The translations under genes were made by a program, and so were the position numbers. Below, piece by piece: positions 26,579 to 38,109 of a stretch of DNA of 64,000 bases; within the stretch, counting starts at the first letter, position 1, and every line of letters starts with the position of its first letter. Below the pieces are notes generated by a model. That model was not told the DNA's origin, made no database searches, and saw only the letters and a list, made by a program, of their open reading frames with translations. The stretch is taken from assembly GCA_013397455.1 (NCBI GenBank), contig VYZB01000015.1, forward strand, positions 24,109-88,108, read 5' to 3'. The stretch comes from Crotophaga sulcirostris. Lineage: Eukaryota > Chordata > Aves > Cuculiformes > Crotophagidae.

Positions 26579-26791
26579 CCCTCCCTTGACCTGCTGGTCA
26601 CACTTCTTTTGATGCAGCCCAGGATAGGGTTGGCTTTCTGGGCTGCAAGCACACATTGCTGGCTCAAGCTGAGCTTGTTACCCACCAGCACCCCTAAGTC
26701 TTTCTCTTCAAGGCTACTCTCAATCCATCCTCTGCCCAGTCTGTACTTGTACTTAGGATTGCCTCAACCCACACAGGACCTTGCACTTGGT
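26579..26791 (-). mobile_element. CR1 internal fragment (antisense)
   Basis: Antisense CR1 ORF2-region fragment. The + strand reads CCTCCCTTGACCTGCTGG, TTTTGATGCAGCCCAGGAT, TTGGCTTTCTGGGCTGCAAG and CAGGACCTTGCACTTGG. This is the complement of the reverse-transcriptase C-terminal half in the CR1 clade. Both ends are internal to the element: the left side abuts the LTR fragment, and the right side stops at 26791, just before the expected CTTGTTGAACTTCATGAGG block. It is therefore a doubly truncated relic, more diverged than the 52 kb copy. Confidence 0.9.
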
Positions 26792-29426
26792 CAGTTACCT
26801 TTAGCTGGTAAAGAACTGTCCTGCTGCCATGAAGTCAGGATTTTTTCTTTTGTTCTTTAAGAGAAATAGCAGTTTCTTTCTGAGAAATTGCAAGGACAAG
26901 GACACAGGAGCAAAGTATCCTGGTGTCTCAAAAATGCTGGTTCATATGTGTTAGCCACAAGTTTTTGATTAAATTAATCGGCAGGTTTGGGATATGGACA
27001 GAGATTTTCCCTAAGGTTAGGCAAGTAGGTGTCTGTATGTGTTTCTGTCTTGTGAAACTCACTCTGTAACAAGAGTTCTCACTTGCTCCCCAGTATACTC
27101 TGGGAATATTTCACTTGTCAAAACACCCACAAATGCATTTTAATGGGTCAAAAACCTCCCTCTCCCTATATCCTCATTCTCTTCTCATCTGCTCCTATTT
27201 TAGAGTCCGTGAAACAGACTTACAAGAAAACAATCTTTTATTTCAGTATAACAGTTTTTAAGACTATCTCTAATGTGAGAACCACAGTTACATCCAAACA
27301 TCAAGCATTCTGCAGTGGTCTAGGGCATGAGGGGAAGAGAAAAATGAGTCAGACTGAAAAGGAGTGATGTTTCATACAGCTCAAGTTAAGATAGTCATAT
27401 TATAGTTCACAACATCTCCTCCAAGCACCTAAACACTAATCTGGGAAGTAACGTTTCCACATTTTTCTGGCATCAGAAGGCTTTGGGAAATACCAGTGTT
27501 TATTGTGATTTCTGTTCATAAAAATTATTTCCCTAGAATATTTTACTGGACCCCTGACATGAACTTGAGCCTATGTTCAAGTTGTCAAGGACCTAGCTCC
27601 TGGGAAACCAAGCACTGGATAGTACTCATTTATAAAATGACTTTGCTGAATGCATTAACAATGGGCTACATCAAATCAGTTAAAACCAGTTTAAAATTAT
27701 TATGAAGATTACATGACAGTGATATATAACTAGTATAATTGTTTTAAACTTTAAAAGGTTGTGTATTATGATTTTGATATATTTTTAAAGTGTTGGAGAA
27801 GAACCATCAGGTGTTCAGAATAAATCTCAGATGACAAGGTGCAAGGAAGAAAAAGGTTTTCTGTATAGGTAGGCTGGGACCTGAGCACGGATGGCTGAGC
27901 ACAGAGAGGAATTCAATATCCAGGCAGAGATCTTCTGTCAAAATTTAATTACTAATAAGGAAAAAATATAACACAGACACAGCAAGGAGATGCATTTCAT
28001 TTATCTTCTTACTCTGAGTGATGTACAGCTAACCTTTAGCCTAATCTTTAATGCCTGATCCAGTGTGAAATTTTGTGATAATTTCTAGATATTAAAGTGA
28101 AAATTTCACTGCTTTTACTAGCTGTTATTGATGTTAATTTCTCTCAAGTCCTCTTTCCTTCACATTTTTGCCCCAAATTACAGTAAAAATTCTAACTTAT
28201 AAAGCAGGATTGTTATATATTGCCTAGCAGCTTTTAGGAATAAGGTTTGATGCTTTATAAAGTGTATTAACATCACTAACCCCCCTATAGAAGTCTTTGT
28301 ATGCATTTCCTCTTTAATGTCTGAGTAAGGAGCAGTCTTTTATCCCTGCAAAGCACTCAGTGGGCTTGAAGCCATGGGGTGTGGCTGGAGTGTCCCACAA
28401 AACTCCAGTCTGCAGTACAGATCCTGATGCTGGCTGTGTGCATCACTGTCTTTCATTCTCCCTTTGGTGGGAATTCAAGTTTACACAGTTTGCTCCTTTT
28501 GTGTTAACTACAGGTTTCTGGCAATGCAGAGATCCTGAACTGACTGTTCCTGCCTGTCCAAAGTTTAGAAATTAATACAAAGCCTACTTCTGGCTTCAAA
28601 ACTTGAGTAAAGTGGGATGGAGTTCCTTGATGGACTTTTGTTCTTTGATATTGCTATAATACCAAAAAAATATGGCACAGTGTAGCTGTCAGAAAGGCTT
28701 TAACAAGCCACTGTCTCTGGGGAGCGAGTCTCACTCCCTGCCATGAGAGAAGCATCTCCTGTCTGCATTGCCCAAACTTGTCCCTTGCTTACATCAGAGA
28801 AAAATCTTAGCTGTTCAGCCCAGGAAATGTTACCAATTTCTCAAACCTGTTGTTGAGCCTCTGTGCTAGGACCAGGCATATTGCCAGAAGGTTTATGCCA
28901 TAATGTTGATATATTTCACCGCACTGTAGGGACTATTTTTGCATGACCTGGAGGAGACTGAGGGCCATCAAGTGGTGGATCAGTGTGCCTAACCCTTTGT
29001 TCCAGAGGGATAACCCTGGCCACCATTTATCGCCATCCCCCCATCAACAAATGGGCATTTTGGCCTCAGATAGCACTGCGCATCTGGATGAACAAGAGAG
29101 AGTTCAGTACTTGTGGATGTAAAGGCTCTGAAGTGCTCTGTTGTGTGTGTTGTTGTGTATTCCTGTTATCCTGCAGCAGCATTGTCCCTCCCCAGGGCCT
29201 GTACCAGGGAAGAAGAGGTCAGCCATACCCTCTGGGGCCTCATCACCTTGACCCCACAGAAGACTTGCTATGGTGGAGCCCTCATTGGCTCCCCACTGCA
29301 GCCACCGTGATAGGGAGATCTGCTTTTAACAGCACTGCTGGGCCGTGTGGCTGCTTTTGTCTGCTGTGGGTTGCTCATTCTGGATGGATGTCTGCAGGCA
29401 TGACTGAACCACCTCCAAGTATATTA
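26792..29426. other. Gene-free stretch, 2.6 kb
   Basis: No gene recognised. A 168-codon + frame (28983-29489) owes its last part to the CR1 fragment that follows, and its first part (GC-richer, about 28980-29410) shows no domain. Nothing else of note. Confidence 0.6.
27158..27180. repeat. Short CT-rich stretch
   Basis: A small pyrimidine-rich run within otherwise ordinary sequence. Listed only to note low complexity; no function inferred. Confidence 0.3.
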
Positions 29427-29640
29427 CCACAGTATCACAGTATAACCAAGTTGGAAGAGACCTCTGAGATCATCAAGTCCAACCTATAAGCCAACACTAA
29501 CACCAACTCATCACCTAAACCATGGCACTGAGTGCCTCATCCAGTCTTCCCTTAAACACATCCAGTGTCGGCGACTCCACCACCTCCCTGGGCAGCGCAT
29601 TCCAGTGGCCAATCACCCTTTCAGTGAAGAATGTGTAGTA
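29427..29640 (-). mobile_element. CR1 non-LTR retrotransposon, 3' end fragment (antisense)
   Basis: Begins on the + strand with CACAGTAT octamers, then GTTGGAAGAGACCTCTGAG, AAGTCCAACCTATAAGCC, CATGGCACTGAGTGCC, and GACTCCACCACCTCCCTGG, the complement of the CR1 ORF2 C-terminus. It matches the 3343 copy closely and extends further. Together with the 13144 copy it gives the best view of the ATACTGTG subfamily. The right edge, where it fades into unrelated sequence near 29640, is approximate. Non-functional. Confidence 0.93.
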
Positions 29641-31049
29641 TCTTGTTGATACTACAAGATAGCAAAGAGCATGTGTGATGTCCCCAGAGGCACATCATGG
29701 GCCACAGAGCATGCGAATATGTGATTGTTTTGGAGACCTGCATTTGGTGGAAGAAGCTAAACTGTTTTTGTCTTTGACCATGTTATTTATAGAGAACAGT
29801 TCCTGAGAGACCCATAAATTTGTTGCCTCTGACACAGCTAATTAGTTTGCTATGAAAAGACCCTGGGGAAACAATTTGTCCTCACATCCAAACTTCACCC
29901 TCTGGTGCTGACACACTTTGTGGTATCACATCCTGGTAGGGATCACACCTCTTTTTCCAGTTGATAAATCTCAGGCTGCAGCCATTACTTCCTTGGGATG
30001 TCTGAGCAGATCCAACATTTCTGAAATGCTCTTCTAAGTTATTGTGGAGATGGAAGGTTGGGAAAACAAAACAAAATAAATAATAAGTCACTTCCTGCCA
30101 GGTGAGAATGCTGCTTTGCTAGAAGAAATGACATCCATGTTTGTTTGGCTAATAAATGGTTGTTGCACTATGTGAGACAAAACTTGCTTTTGCACATCTG
30201 AAGATTAACAAAGCATACCCCATTCAGTGTCAAGTCTCTCTGTTTTTTTGTTTTTATTTATTAACAATCTACACATTAACAAACATCAAACAAATTTAAG
30301 ACTAGTCCTCCAAGAGAAGACAATTATCAAATCAATCTTTCTGGATATAATTTGATTAACTGCCAAAATCCCTCCCATATTTCTCCTCTGAGGATACTGT
30401 AACAGCTACTAAATTAATGATGGAAGACTGTTGACTTAATTAACAAGAGAAATTTTATTTTTGCCATTTCCCCATTTAATAGTGGCTCTTATCAACAGGA
30501 GACACATAAGAAGTCCAGAGGTACAATCTCAATCAGTTTTTATTTCTGCATTATGGACAATATATGGCAGAAAATTCTCTATGATCCTATATCTGCTGTA
30601 ATCTTTATGGTATTGCCTCTTCAAAAAAACAGTGGCAGCTCTGTGTTGTCTATAATGCATCCTAATTTGAAGATGATCAGTGTCATAAGATCAGATACTC
30701 TTACTGTGCAGGAAAGTTGTTTAAGCTATTACACAACCTAGAAGAAGATGGTATCAACTGGACTCCAGAGTCCTCCAGGAACTTCTTGCTCAAGGGACTG
30801 CCCTCACACTGCTGTCTCTCTTCTGCTGCTCCATCTGGTTCATCAGCATTCAACTCCTAAAACATCCTCTATCTTCACAAAAAGAAGTGAGCTCTGCTAT
30901 GAATAGATGGGAGACAGGGTGACTTTGTGTGTACAATTGGATCATTCTGATCTGACTTCCTCCATTTCTGATGGCTATCTAGTTTCATGCTTTCTGGAGA
31001 AAACAGATATAGAACTTCGGTCATAAGTGCAACACAGGGACCTTAAATC
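29641..31049. other. Gene-free AT-rich spacer
   Basis: No gene or repeat recognised. The part at about 30290-30500 is AT-rich, non-repetitive and carries several TTAATTAA-like homeodomain-type core words. This composition is compatible with, but does not show, a conserved non-coding element. Confidence 0.5.
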
Positions 31050-33230
31050 AAAGTGGACTGAAGAGAATGACAGATCAGAGGAGCAGCACAGCTGTCCTGC
31101 TCCCAGCTCAGTTTGGCTGAGAGAGAGCCTCAACAGTGCTTTTCAGCTCCTTGCTGAATCCTCTTCAGCTAACCCAGACTGAGATGTGACAATTCTGGAA
31201 ATGTGATTCAGCACTATGGCAGCCCCAGGATCATGGGGAGCCAGGCAAGGACTGGTATTGCTGTACAAGTCAACTGCCTAGGGCAGCTCAACATACTGAA
31301 TGTAGCCATGCCAAGCTGTACTTTTTCTGAGCTTTGCATCCCCAGCCCCTACACAGACCACTTAAATTTTTGAAATGTTCTCCTTTACAGTGGCTGGAGA
31401 ACGATTGGGATCCCTTGCCTGGAATGCAGTCTTCCTGTAGAGAGGACCCAGGAGGAACCTCCTGTTTCTGGGCCATCTACTCTGTGTCCTCAGTAAAGTA
31501 TCTGTCTCTTTGGAGCATCAGGCATCCTCATGGTGTCCTTTGGACAGGATTGGTTTTGCTAACCCTGAAACCTACACAAATAACAGGAGGGTTGCTTTGC
31601 ACCCCTCAGAGCAGTATTTTCACAGTGTGGCACCATGTGTGCGCGCAGTGTGCTCTGCATGGCTTGAGTGTGTATGTGAGGGATGTTGGTGTGAGAGGCT
31701 GCAGTTCTTGCTGGGGCCTCCAGGCAAGCAGCTGTTGATGTGCTGCCCACTGCCTCCAGCCAACTGAGCTTCTCCATGTCAGCAGCCTGCCTCACCCTAC
31801 CACCACAACCTGAGTGGCACATGTTCCTCCCATCACCATGGCTCCAGCCTGGTTTTCCCACTGTTCTTTGCCTCATAGTGGTCTCCCCACCTCTGTGCCT
31901 TGATACTCACCCGCAGAAATGGCCCCAACCTGATGGCCCTCCCTGATCTCCCTGGTTCCATGCATATCAGTTATTTGCGGCACATATGAACTTTCCTAAG
32001 GAAAAAAACACCACATTTTCAGTTCAGGCAAAGAAATGGGGAAATAGATTTATCTCCAGAACAATCTGTTAAGAGCTCATCCATGCCTGGAGGAGAGGAA
32101 TGGGGCAGAGGTGAGGCAGAAGGGGCAGAAGACCCACAAAAGGAAGGAGGATAGTGAGGGATGCTGGCACAGGTAGGGAGAATAAAAGGGGCTGATGAAG
32201 AGGCAAGGAAGTGGAGAGGGACTGGAGGAGAAGGAGGTGTCCTTCAAGGGCTGCCTGTAGGATTTCTGCAAGCAAGCTGACCATGGTCCATCCAGCTGCA
32301 GTGGACCCTGTGCTACTACTTTCTGGGATGGCAAGAGAGACCACAGCTGAACAATGTCCCCTGATTTCTGGCACCCAGACACCAGCACCTCCTTCCTTCC
32401 CTGCTTGATGCTGCCCTTTTGGAGCTGCCGTAGTCCTCTCCACAGCCATGAGGTCATTTCTACACGCTGCTGAGGGTACATCTGATATGGCCTGGGGTGG
32501 GCTGTGGACTGGAGTTTTGTGCACTGAAGTACAGCCTGGTGCTGTTTTACTCATGCACACACCACACATATTTAGAGGAAATGTGCGTACAAGATGCAGC
32601 TGGCTGGTAGAAGTGTTCAGTGCTTGCCCAGTGGGAGGTCAAAGATGCTCTGGCTGGCTTCCAGGCATTGATTTGTGTATCACTTACCTCCCAGAAAGCT
32701 CTTTTGAAGTATAAACTGTGCAAGGTCTGATCTGAGACCTCTAGGTCATGGGGAAGTGGATAAAGCACTCTTAGATACCAGTAGATTATGGGCACAGGGA
32801 CATGGGATGAGAGATCAGCAGCCTGACTGGCACAGGGCAGCTAGGAAGCTACTGAGTTGAGCCAAAACTCTGCTCCTCAGGGGACTGAGTGGGCCAAGCA
32901 TTTCATTTTGCTTCTGCAGGGAGCTTGCTGCAGCCCTGGACTCCCTAGCAAGGTGAGTTGTCTGCGTTTAGAGGGTATTCCCTGAGGATCTATTGTTCCA
33001 AGCTGAAAGCAGTAGAGCTGACAAATCAAGGAGAGAGGTTGAGGCAGACTTCCCAGGGACTTGTCTTGCTCTTTCCTAAGCACATTGCTGGGGCAAACAG
33101 CATTATTTCTTTCAGAGCTGTGTGAGGAACTGCTCCTACTTGAAAATCAATTCCTGGACCTTTGTGCTGCCCCATTAAGCAATATGGGAGACCAGGGAAT
33201 AGTGACATTGTGGTTGTGTTTTCATTTTGG
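31050..33230. other. GC-richer patch with open frames on both strands
   Basis: Visibly richer in G+C than the flanks, but with few CpG. Overlapping open frames occur on both strands: + 134 codons at 31334-31738, - 166 codons at 32069-32569 and - 134 codons at 32077-32481. Their products are leucine/serine/proline-rich strings with no domain, which is what a purine-rich strand (about 32086-32245, mostly G and A) yields on its complement. I see no splice sites, start context or protein motif that supports a gene. It could be a decayed exon cluster or an unclassified repeat, but nothing proves it. Confidence 0.45.
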
Positions 33231-33852
33231 GATTAACTAATGAACAATGTCACTACTGTTCCTGTGCTGCTGCTGTTTCCCCTAATGGCATACTGATTTA
33301 ATAATGTTAATGGTCTTCTACTTAAAACAGGATTTGCTGGGATTAAAGTCAGTTTCTGCTCAGGATGCATAGGCTATGTTTTGGCCACTATAAAGCAATA
33401 TATTGTGTTTGCCCTCAACTGTGTTTTAAAAAGGAGTGTTCAAACTTTGCCTCTAAAGATGAATTGCATCCTCTCAGACTAATATAGAAAAGGGTACAGT
33501 TAAAGCAACGTGTTTCGAAAGTTAATGGCTTAAAAATGGAAGTTCACAGTTCCTTCAAAGCATTTTACAACTTTGGCTATACTTATGAAACTTCCATGCA
33601 GTACAAAAGGAGCAATAGAGATATTCCTATGCCTTGATCATAGGTCAAGAGGACACCAGTTTGTTCCCCTACTTTGTTTAACTTGCTGCTTGCAGTAATA
33701 AGTCTGGTAATATAAGGTTTCTCCATCAACTTGCAAAGCATGTTAATAATGTCTTTCCATCACAAGATTTGCGCTCAAAATATGTTTATAAATTAGTTCG
33801 ACATCAAAGTGTCAAGCTTCCTGCTTCATATACAGAAAGCTACTAAATTCAA

Positions 33853-33914
33853 AATCCCAGTAGTGTTGGGATTCATCTCAGTAGAGAGGACTTTGCTGGA
33901 GGACTCTACTGAGA
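33853..33914. repeat. Two adjacent perfect hairpins
   Basis: AATCCCA (33853-33859) pairs with TGGGATT (33867-33873) across a 7-nt loop. TCTCAGTAGAG (33876-33886) pairs with CTCTACTGAGA (33904-33914) across a 17-nt loop. The stems are perfect but short (7 and 11 bp) and the two hairpins are only two bases apart. No coding frame spans them. They are too short for a typical microRNA precursor. Confidence 0.7.
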
Positions 33915-35583
33915 CACAACATAAAATTCAATACTCAAAGTTCAAAACAATTTAAAGTTCAATTCTGTGTGAACTGAAACATCATATGTTAAAATACTTT
34001 ACGCACCTTCTGGCAAGATGCATGTTTAGTACCTTCAAAATTTTATGCTGACTGAATTGAGGTTTGCTGATGGAAAAAATAAAATATTTTTTCAGTCACA
34101 TTTTGGGAACCATGTCTGGTATGGGGAGTAATACAAATGGTTCAACACGAGTCTTTTTGCTTTCTGTTTTTCCTTAGAGCCTTTGCTTGACACTGCTGTG
34201 AAGCGGCTATCTATTAATGTTTTAGTTACCAGTATCAGCTGGCAGGTTCCTCTTGTATTTAGCTGGCCTAACATTTCCCTCTGCAAAACTACAACCAGCT
34301 ATAGACTCTGTTGGTGGACAACAAGGTGTGCTGCACTTTCATTTTGCTGTTCTATTCTGTCTGTCCTGCAGGCCTGCCTTGCAGAAGGACTCTGTAGGAA
34401 GATCTAACCAATTCCCCCACACAAATACTCTCTACCAGGGTCAGGACACACAGGTGCTGTGTGCTGGAGATTGAAGGGCTGAGGGGCTGATGGAGGTGAG
34501 GTCACCAGTGGTGAGATGAATACTGGTTGACTCAATAAATTTGTATTGATGATGGTCATATTCTTACGTACCCCTCCATGGGGAAGTTTTGAGTGCCATC
34601 ATATGTGCATGGGATAACTCACAGTGGATTCAAAGCTTCTGCATGGAAAAGAGCATTTAAGGAACTTTTCTGGAGCTACTGGGGTGAAGGAGTTCATTCC
34701 TGTTACCAGAAGAATAGCCACTATTTTATGTAAAAGTGCAAACTAAACCTTCTGCAACTATAGCAACAAATTCACCTTGAGCTAGAGAAAGCTGCAATGA
34801 CTGCAACTGTAGGAAAAGAACGGTAGAGAAATATTTTATGGTGGTTTTACTGGCAATTAAATAATTGCTGTACTTCAGCACAGTGTAAAGTCATGTAGTA
34901 AACAATGTAAAGATTTCTTAGTCTTACATTTGTAAGTTTTCAGTTCGAATGTAATATACCATGTAATTTTTTCAACAAAAATGTTTATGTCAATCTTTAG
35001 TTATTGGAAAGCAATGAAAAAAGTGCCTTGTTGTGTATGGTCCTTCATGTAGCTGAGAATCATTAAATTATACAGACAAGAGTACTTAGTGTAACCCTCG
35101 CAATGTAGAAGCCTTTTGTAATCAGCAATGATTATAGCTCCTTTAGTTGAAAGCCCTGGAATTACTGGACCAGATTAACAAATTTTACTTAAGAAATGTA
35201 GCCATTGACCAAAGAAATGTGAAGGCATCAAGAAGAGTGGATTTTAGAATGGAAAGTCTAATGGAGTGAAAAAATGATGAAATATTTTTTTCCTAGTTTA
35301 GAAGGTATTGTTTGGTGTGCACAATCAAATGAAACTCATAGTTCTGTGTTTGCAGTCACAAAAGAGAGATAAAAGACGGTGAATATCAGAAAGTGTGGAA
35401 GTGCTTGGCCAAAGATTGACTTCTATAGTAGTAATGCTGCCAATTTCTACATCTTTGATAACACATATTTCAAAATGTTTATTTTGCTCTATTGACTAGA
35501 AAGGGATCCAGAATCATTCCTGGAAATCCTGAAATCAACTGTACTATATCAGATTTACTATTTTTCATTCAGAAAAATGAAAT

Positions 35584-35643
35584 GATCCATTGGAAGATGC
35601 ATCCATTGTATCTACCAATGGATTGGTAGATGATCCATTGGAA
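35584..35643. repeat. Mixed direct and inverted repeat cluster
   Basis: GATCCATTGGAA occurs at 35584-35595 and again at 35632-35643. Between them lies a perfect inverted repeat: ATCTACCAAT (35610-35619), a GG spacer, then ATTGGTAGAT (35622-35631). CCAATGG/CCATTGG words therefore appear three times in 60 bases. CCAAT-box-like but in no evident promoter. Confidence 0.8.
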
Positions 35644-36249
35644 CTTACATCTGTTGTCTGAAGTACAGAGGAACTGGTCAACTCTGGTTTAGCAAATGAA
35701 GTTCTTACACCATGCATCTTGACAAATGGATTGCTAAGGCACTTAACGACTTATGAATTAACAGTAAAAAATTGATTCAATACTTCAGACATAGGCACAA
35801 CCTTCTCCTAGAAATTGAAAAAGTGTATCTACCATTGAATACACACAAATACATTTGATGAGGCTGGAACATTGCTGGAACATTGTTTGAAATGCTTTTG
35901 AAATCCAAAACAAGTTGGATACCAGAATCAGTAGGAAATTACACACTTTAATGCTTTAATTGTAAGTCACTGCCCAGTAGTTACTTATATAACTCAAGCT
36001 AACAAGTGCTTTGCAAGCCTTTAGACATTATGAAATCTCTGGCTGAAATATCTGAGATTTGAAAGATGCAAGCAATGGTATGGAAAGGTATTGTTCGTTA
36101 TTATTGCCATGGTAGATAAAAAAATCTTCCCCGTGCTTGCATTTAGGACAGATTTTTTTATGCTGTGTAATTTTCTGTAAAATTCCCTAAAACTTATAAA
36201 AGTGTTTCTTTCCATTTCCCCACAGCCACTTATGATCAGAGATATTACT

Positions 36250-36287
36250 GTTGCTGTCTTATCTTAAATGATAAAGATAACAGCAAC
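36250..36287. repeat. Short hairpin with a 2-nt bulge
   Basis: GTTGCTGT (36250-36257) pairs with ACAGCAAC (36280-36287). After a CT bulge, TATCTT (36260-36265) pairs with AAGATA (36274-36279), giving a 14-bp stem with an 8-nt loop. Pairing does not extend outwards, so it is well below the size of a microRNA precursor. Confidence 0.7.
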
Positions 36288-38050
36288 CTGAATCTGCTGT
36301 AATGAGGAATGGAAAGGGAGTATTTTTGGCATGAAGATGTAGGGAAAGGAGGGAAGGGAGAGCTCTTTATCCTTTTTTAAATGGAGTACATTTTGGCATC
36401 TTGAAGCATGCCAGTGTTATGCAGGGCAGATGATACATGTGCAAATTCAGTATGAAGCTGTAACAACTTTATTTGTTATGGGTAAGAGTTTTTAAAAAGC
36501 CTTTCTAAAATCTATTACATACAGTCCCACACAGATGGGAGGTATATTTTACCTGTGAACTGAAATGAAGATTTTGGTATTTTAACATGGTTTGTGGTTT
36601 AATAAAGAACTCTGATTCAGTATCAATATGTTCTGTGATAGTACTAAAAAAACAGATTTTTATCTCTGTAGTCTGACATCTGACAATGTCTAGACAAACT
36701 TTTATGTTCTTTTTAGATTTCTCTCATATAATGACTGGAATTTGATGCTTATACTGTATTAATTTTACACTAATTGTAGTCCATCATATTTCAACTGTAA
36801 TTGCTTACTTGGTAACTTCTTGTAACATAAATACCCTAATTTTTTATTGTTTCTCATAAAACCTTTAATTTCCACTTTTTATGGTTCTGGCCGATAAGCT
36901 GGCTTTGTCTGGGTTGAAAAGAGCATGATACCTGGGGGGATCGTGGGGAAGTTTTAGAGTTTGAATAGCTCTGGGGCTCTGTAGCAAGTGAAGTGGGGCC
37001 TCAGGCTGGCTCAGGTACCTACCAGGTGTGTAGCATGACAATGCAGTTGGGAGTGCAGGAGGTACTGCTGAGAAAGGTGGTCTCTGAGAAGGCATTTGGC
37101 TAATTGACAGTGCCATGCTGTTGGGTTTGATTAAATTAAACTGTTTGGTGCTAAGATGGTTGAGCCAGATAATTGGGAAGCAAATGAAGAGATGTTCAGC
37201 TGTGGTGAGCATCGGAAGAAACGAGTGTTTAATCGTATGCAACCCAGAATCCTGTATGATAAATGATAGCAGCATTCAGGGAGGGAAGCTGTCATGGAGA
37301 CTCCCAGACTAGCTGTGGTCGTTCGAGTCAGAAAGAGGGGAGGGTGCTTTTTACCTGGTTTGGTATGAACTGCATTGGATTAATTATCTCCTTTCAAAAT
37401 GAGAACTTCTACTCTGTTCTACAATACCCAACTTATAAATATCTTCATGTCCAGGTTCCATTACTGGCAGCTTTATTAGAACACTCCTTTCATCCTTGAA
37501 TCAACTTCAATATTTCTTGAATGATTTAGGGAAGTGATCAGTGCTCCAATGACTGTATGAAATCCTACATGCTGTGTGATAATCATACAATGCTATCTAT
37601 TTTTAATCTGTGTTTCTCACACATTTTGCAGAAAAGCAGCATTCTGCAGTGATCTGCCCCATTCAGAAACACTTTGGTGTTTTTAGCTGCAGGAATCACC
37701 TAGGTGATTTATACACAGCTTGTCAAGTTACTGGATTTGCCCAAAGGGAAAACATTTCAGAAGTCACTTTTGAGGATGCTGTTTTACTGCTGGCCTAACT
37801 TAATCTAAGAGTGTTTTTCTACCATAAGTAGGAGGTCCTTGCCTGGAAGGGATAGGGAGGGTGAACCTGCCCGTTTTGATGGCAAACTAGTTCAAGTCAG
37901 GCTACAGTTTCATAATTTCTCTAAGCTTAACTGCAAGATGAGAAGTGCAGACTTACCTTCTTTGGCTTCATTTGTCCCATCATTTACAGTCCAAACACGA
38001 GAGGATTTCTTTGACACTGTACTCTACAAACATAAAAATAATGTGCACGA

Positions 38051-38109
38051 TTTTTCTGTTTCTTTCTTTTTTTTCCTCTTTTCTTCTCTTTCTTTCCTCT
38101 TTTTTCTTC
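38051..38109 (+). repeat. 59-nt pyrimidine tract ending in CAG
   Basis: The + strand is all C/T from 38051 to 38109 apart from one G at 38058 and the closing A. It is followed by AGGTAG, so it runs directly into a CAG|GTAG junction. This is low-complexity DNA and also has the shape of a strong 3' splice acceptor. I see no convincing exon after it (the frame is open for about 28 codons), so a simple repeat is the default reading. Confidence 0.75.

Noticed and set aside
28983..29489. 168-codon + frame
   Set aside because: It runs into the antisense CR1 fragment at 29427 and owes part of its length to it; the rest has no motif.
32069..32569. 166-codon minus frame rich in L, S and P
   Set aside because: Complement of a purine-rich tract; low-complexity product with no domain.
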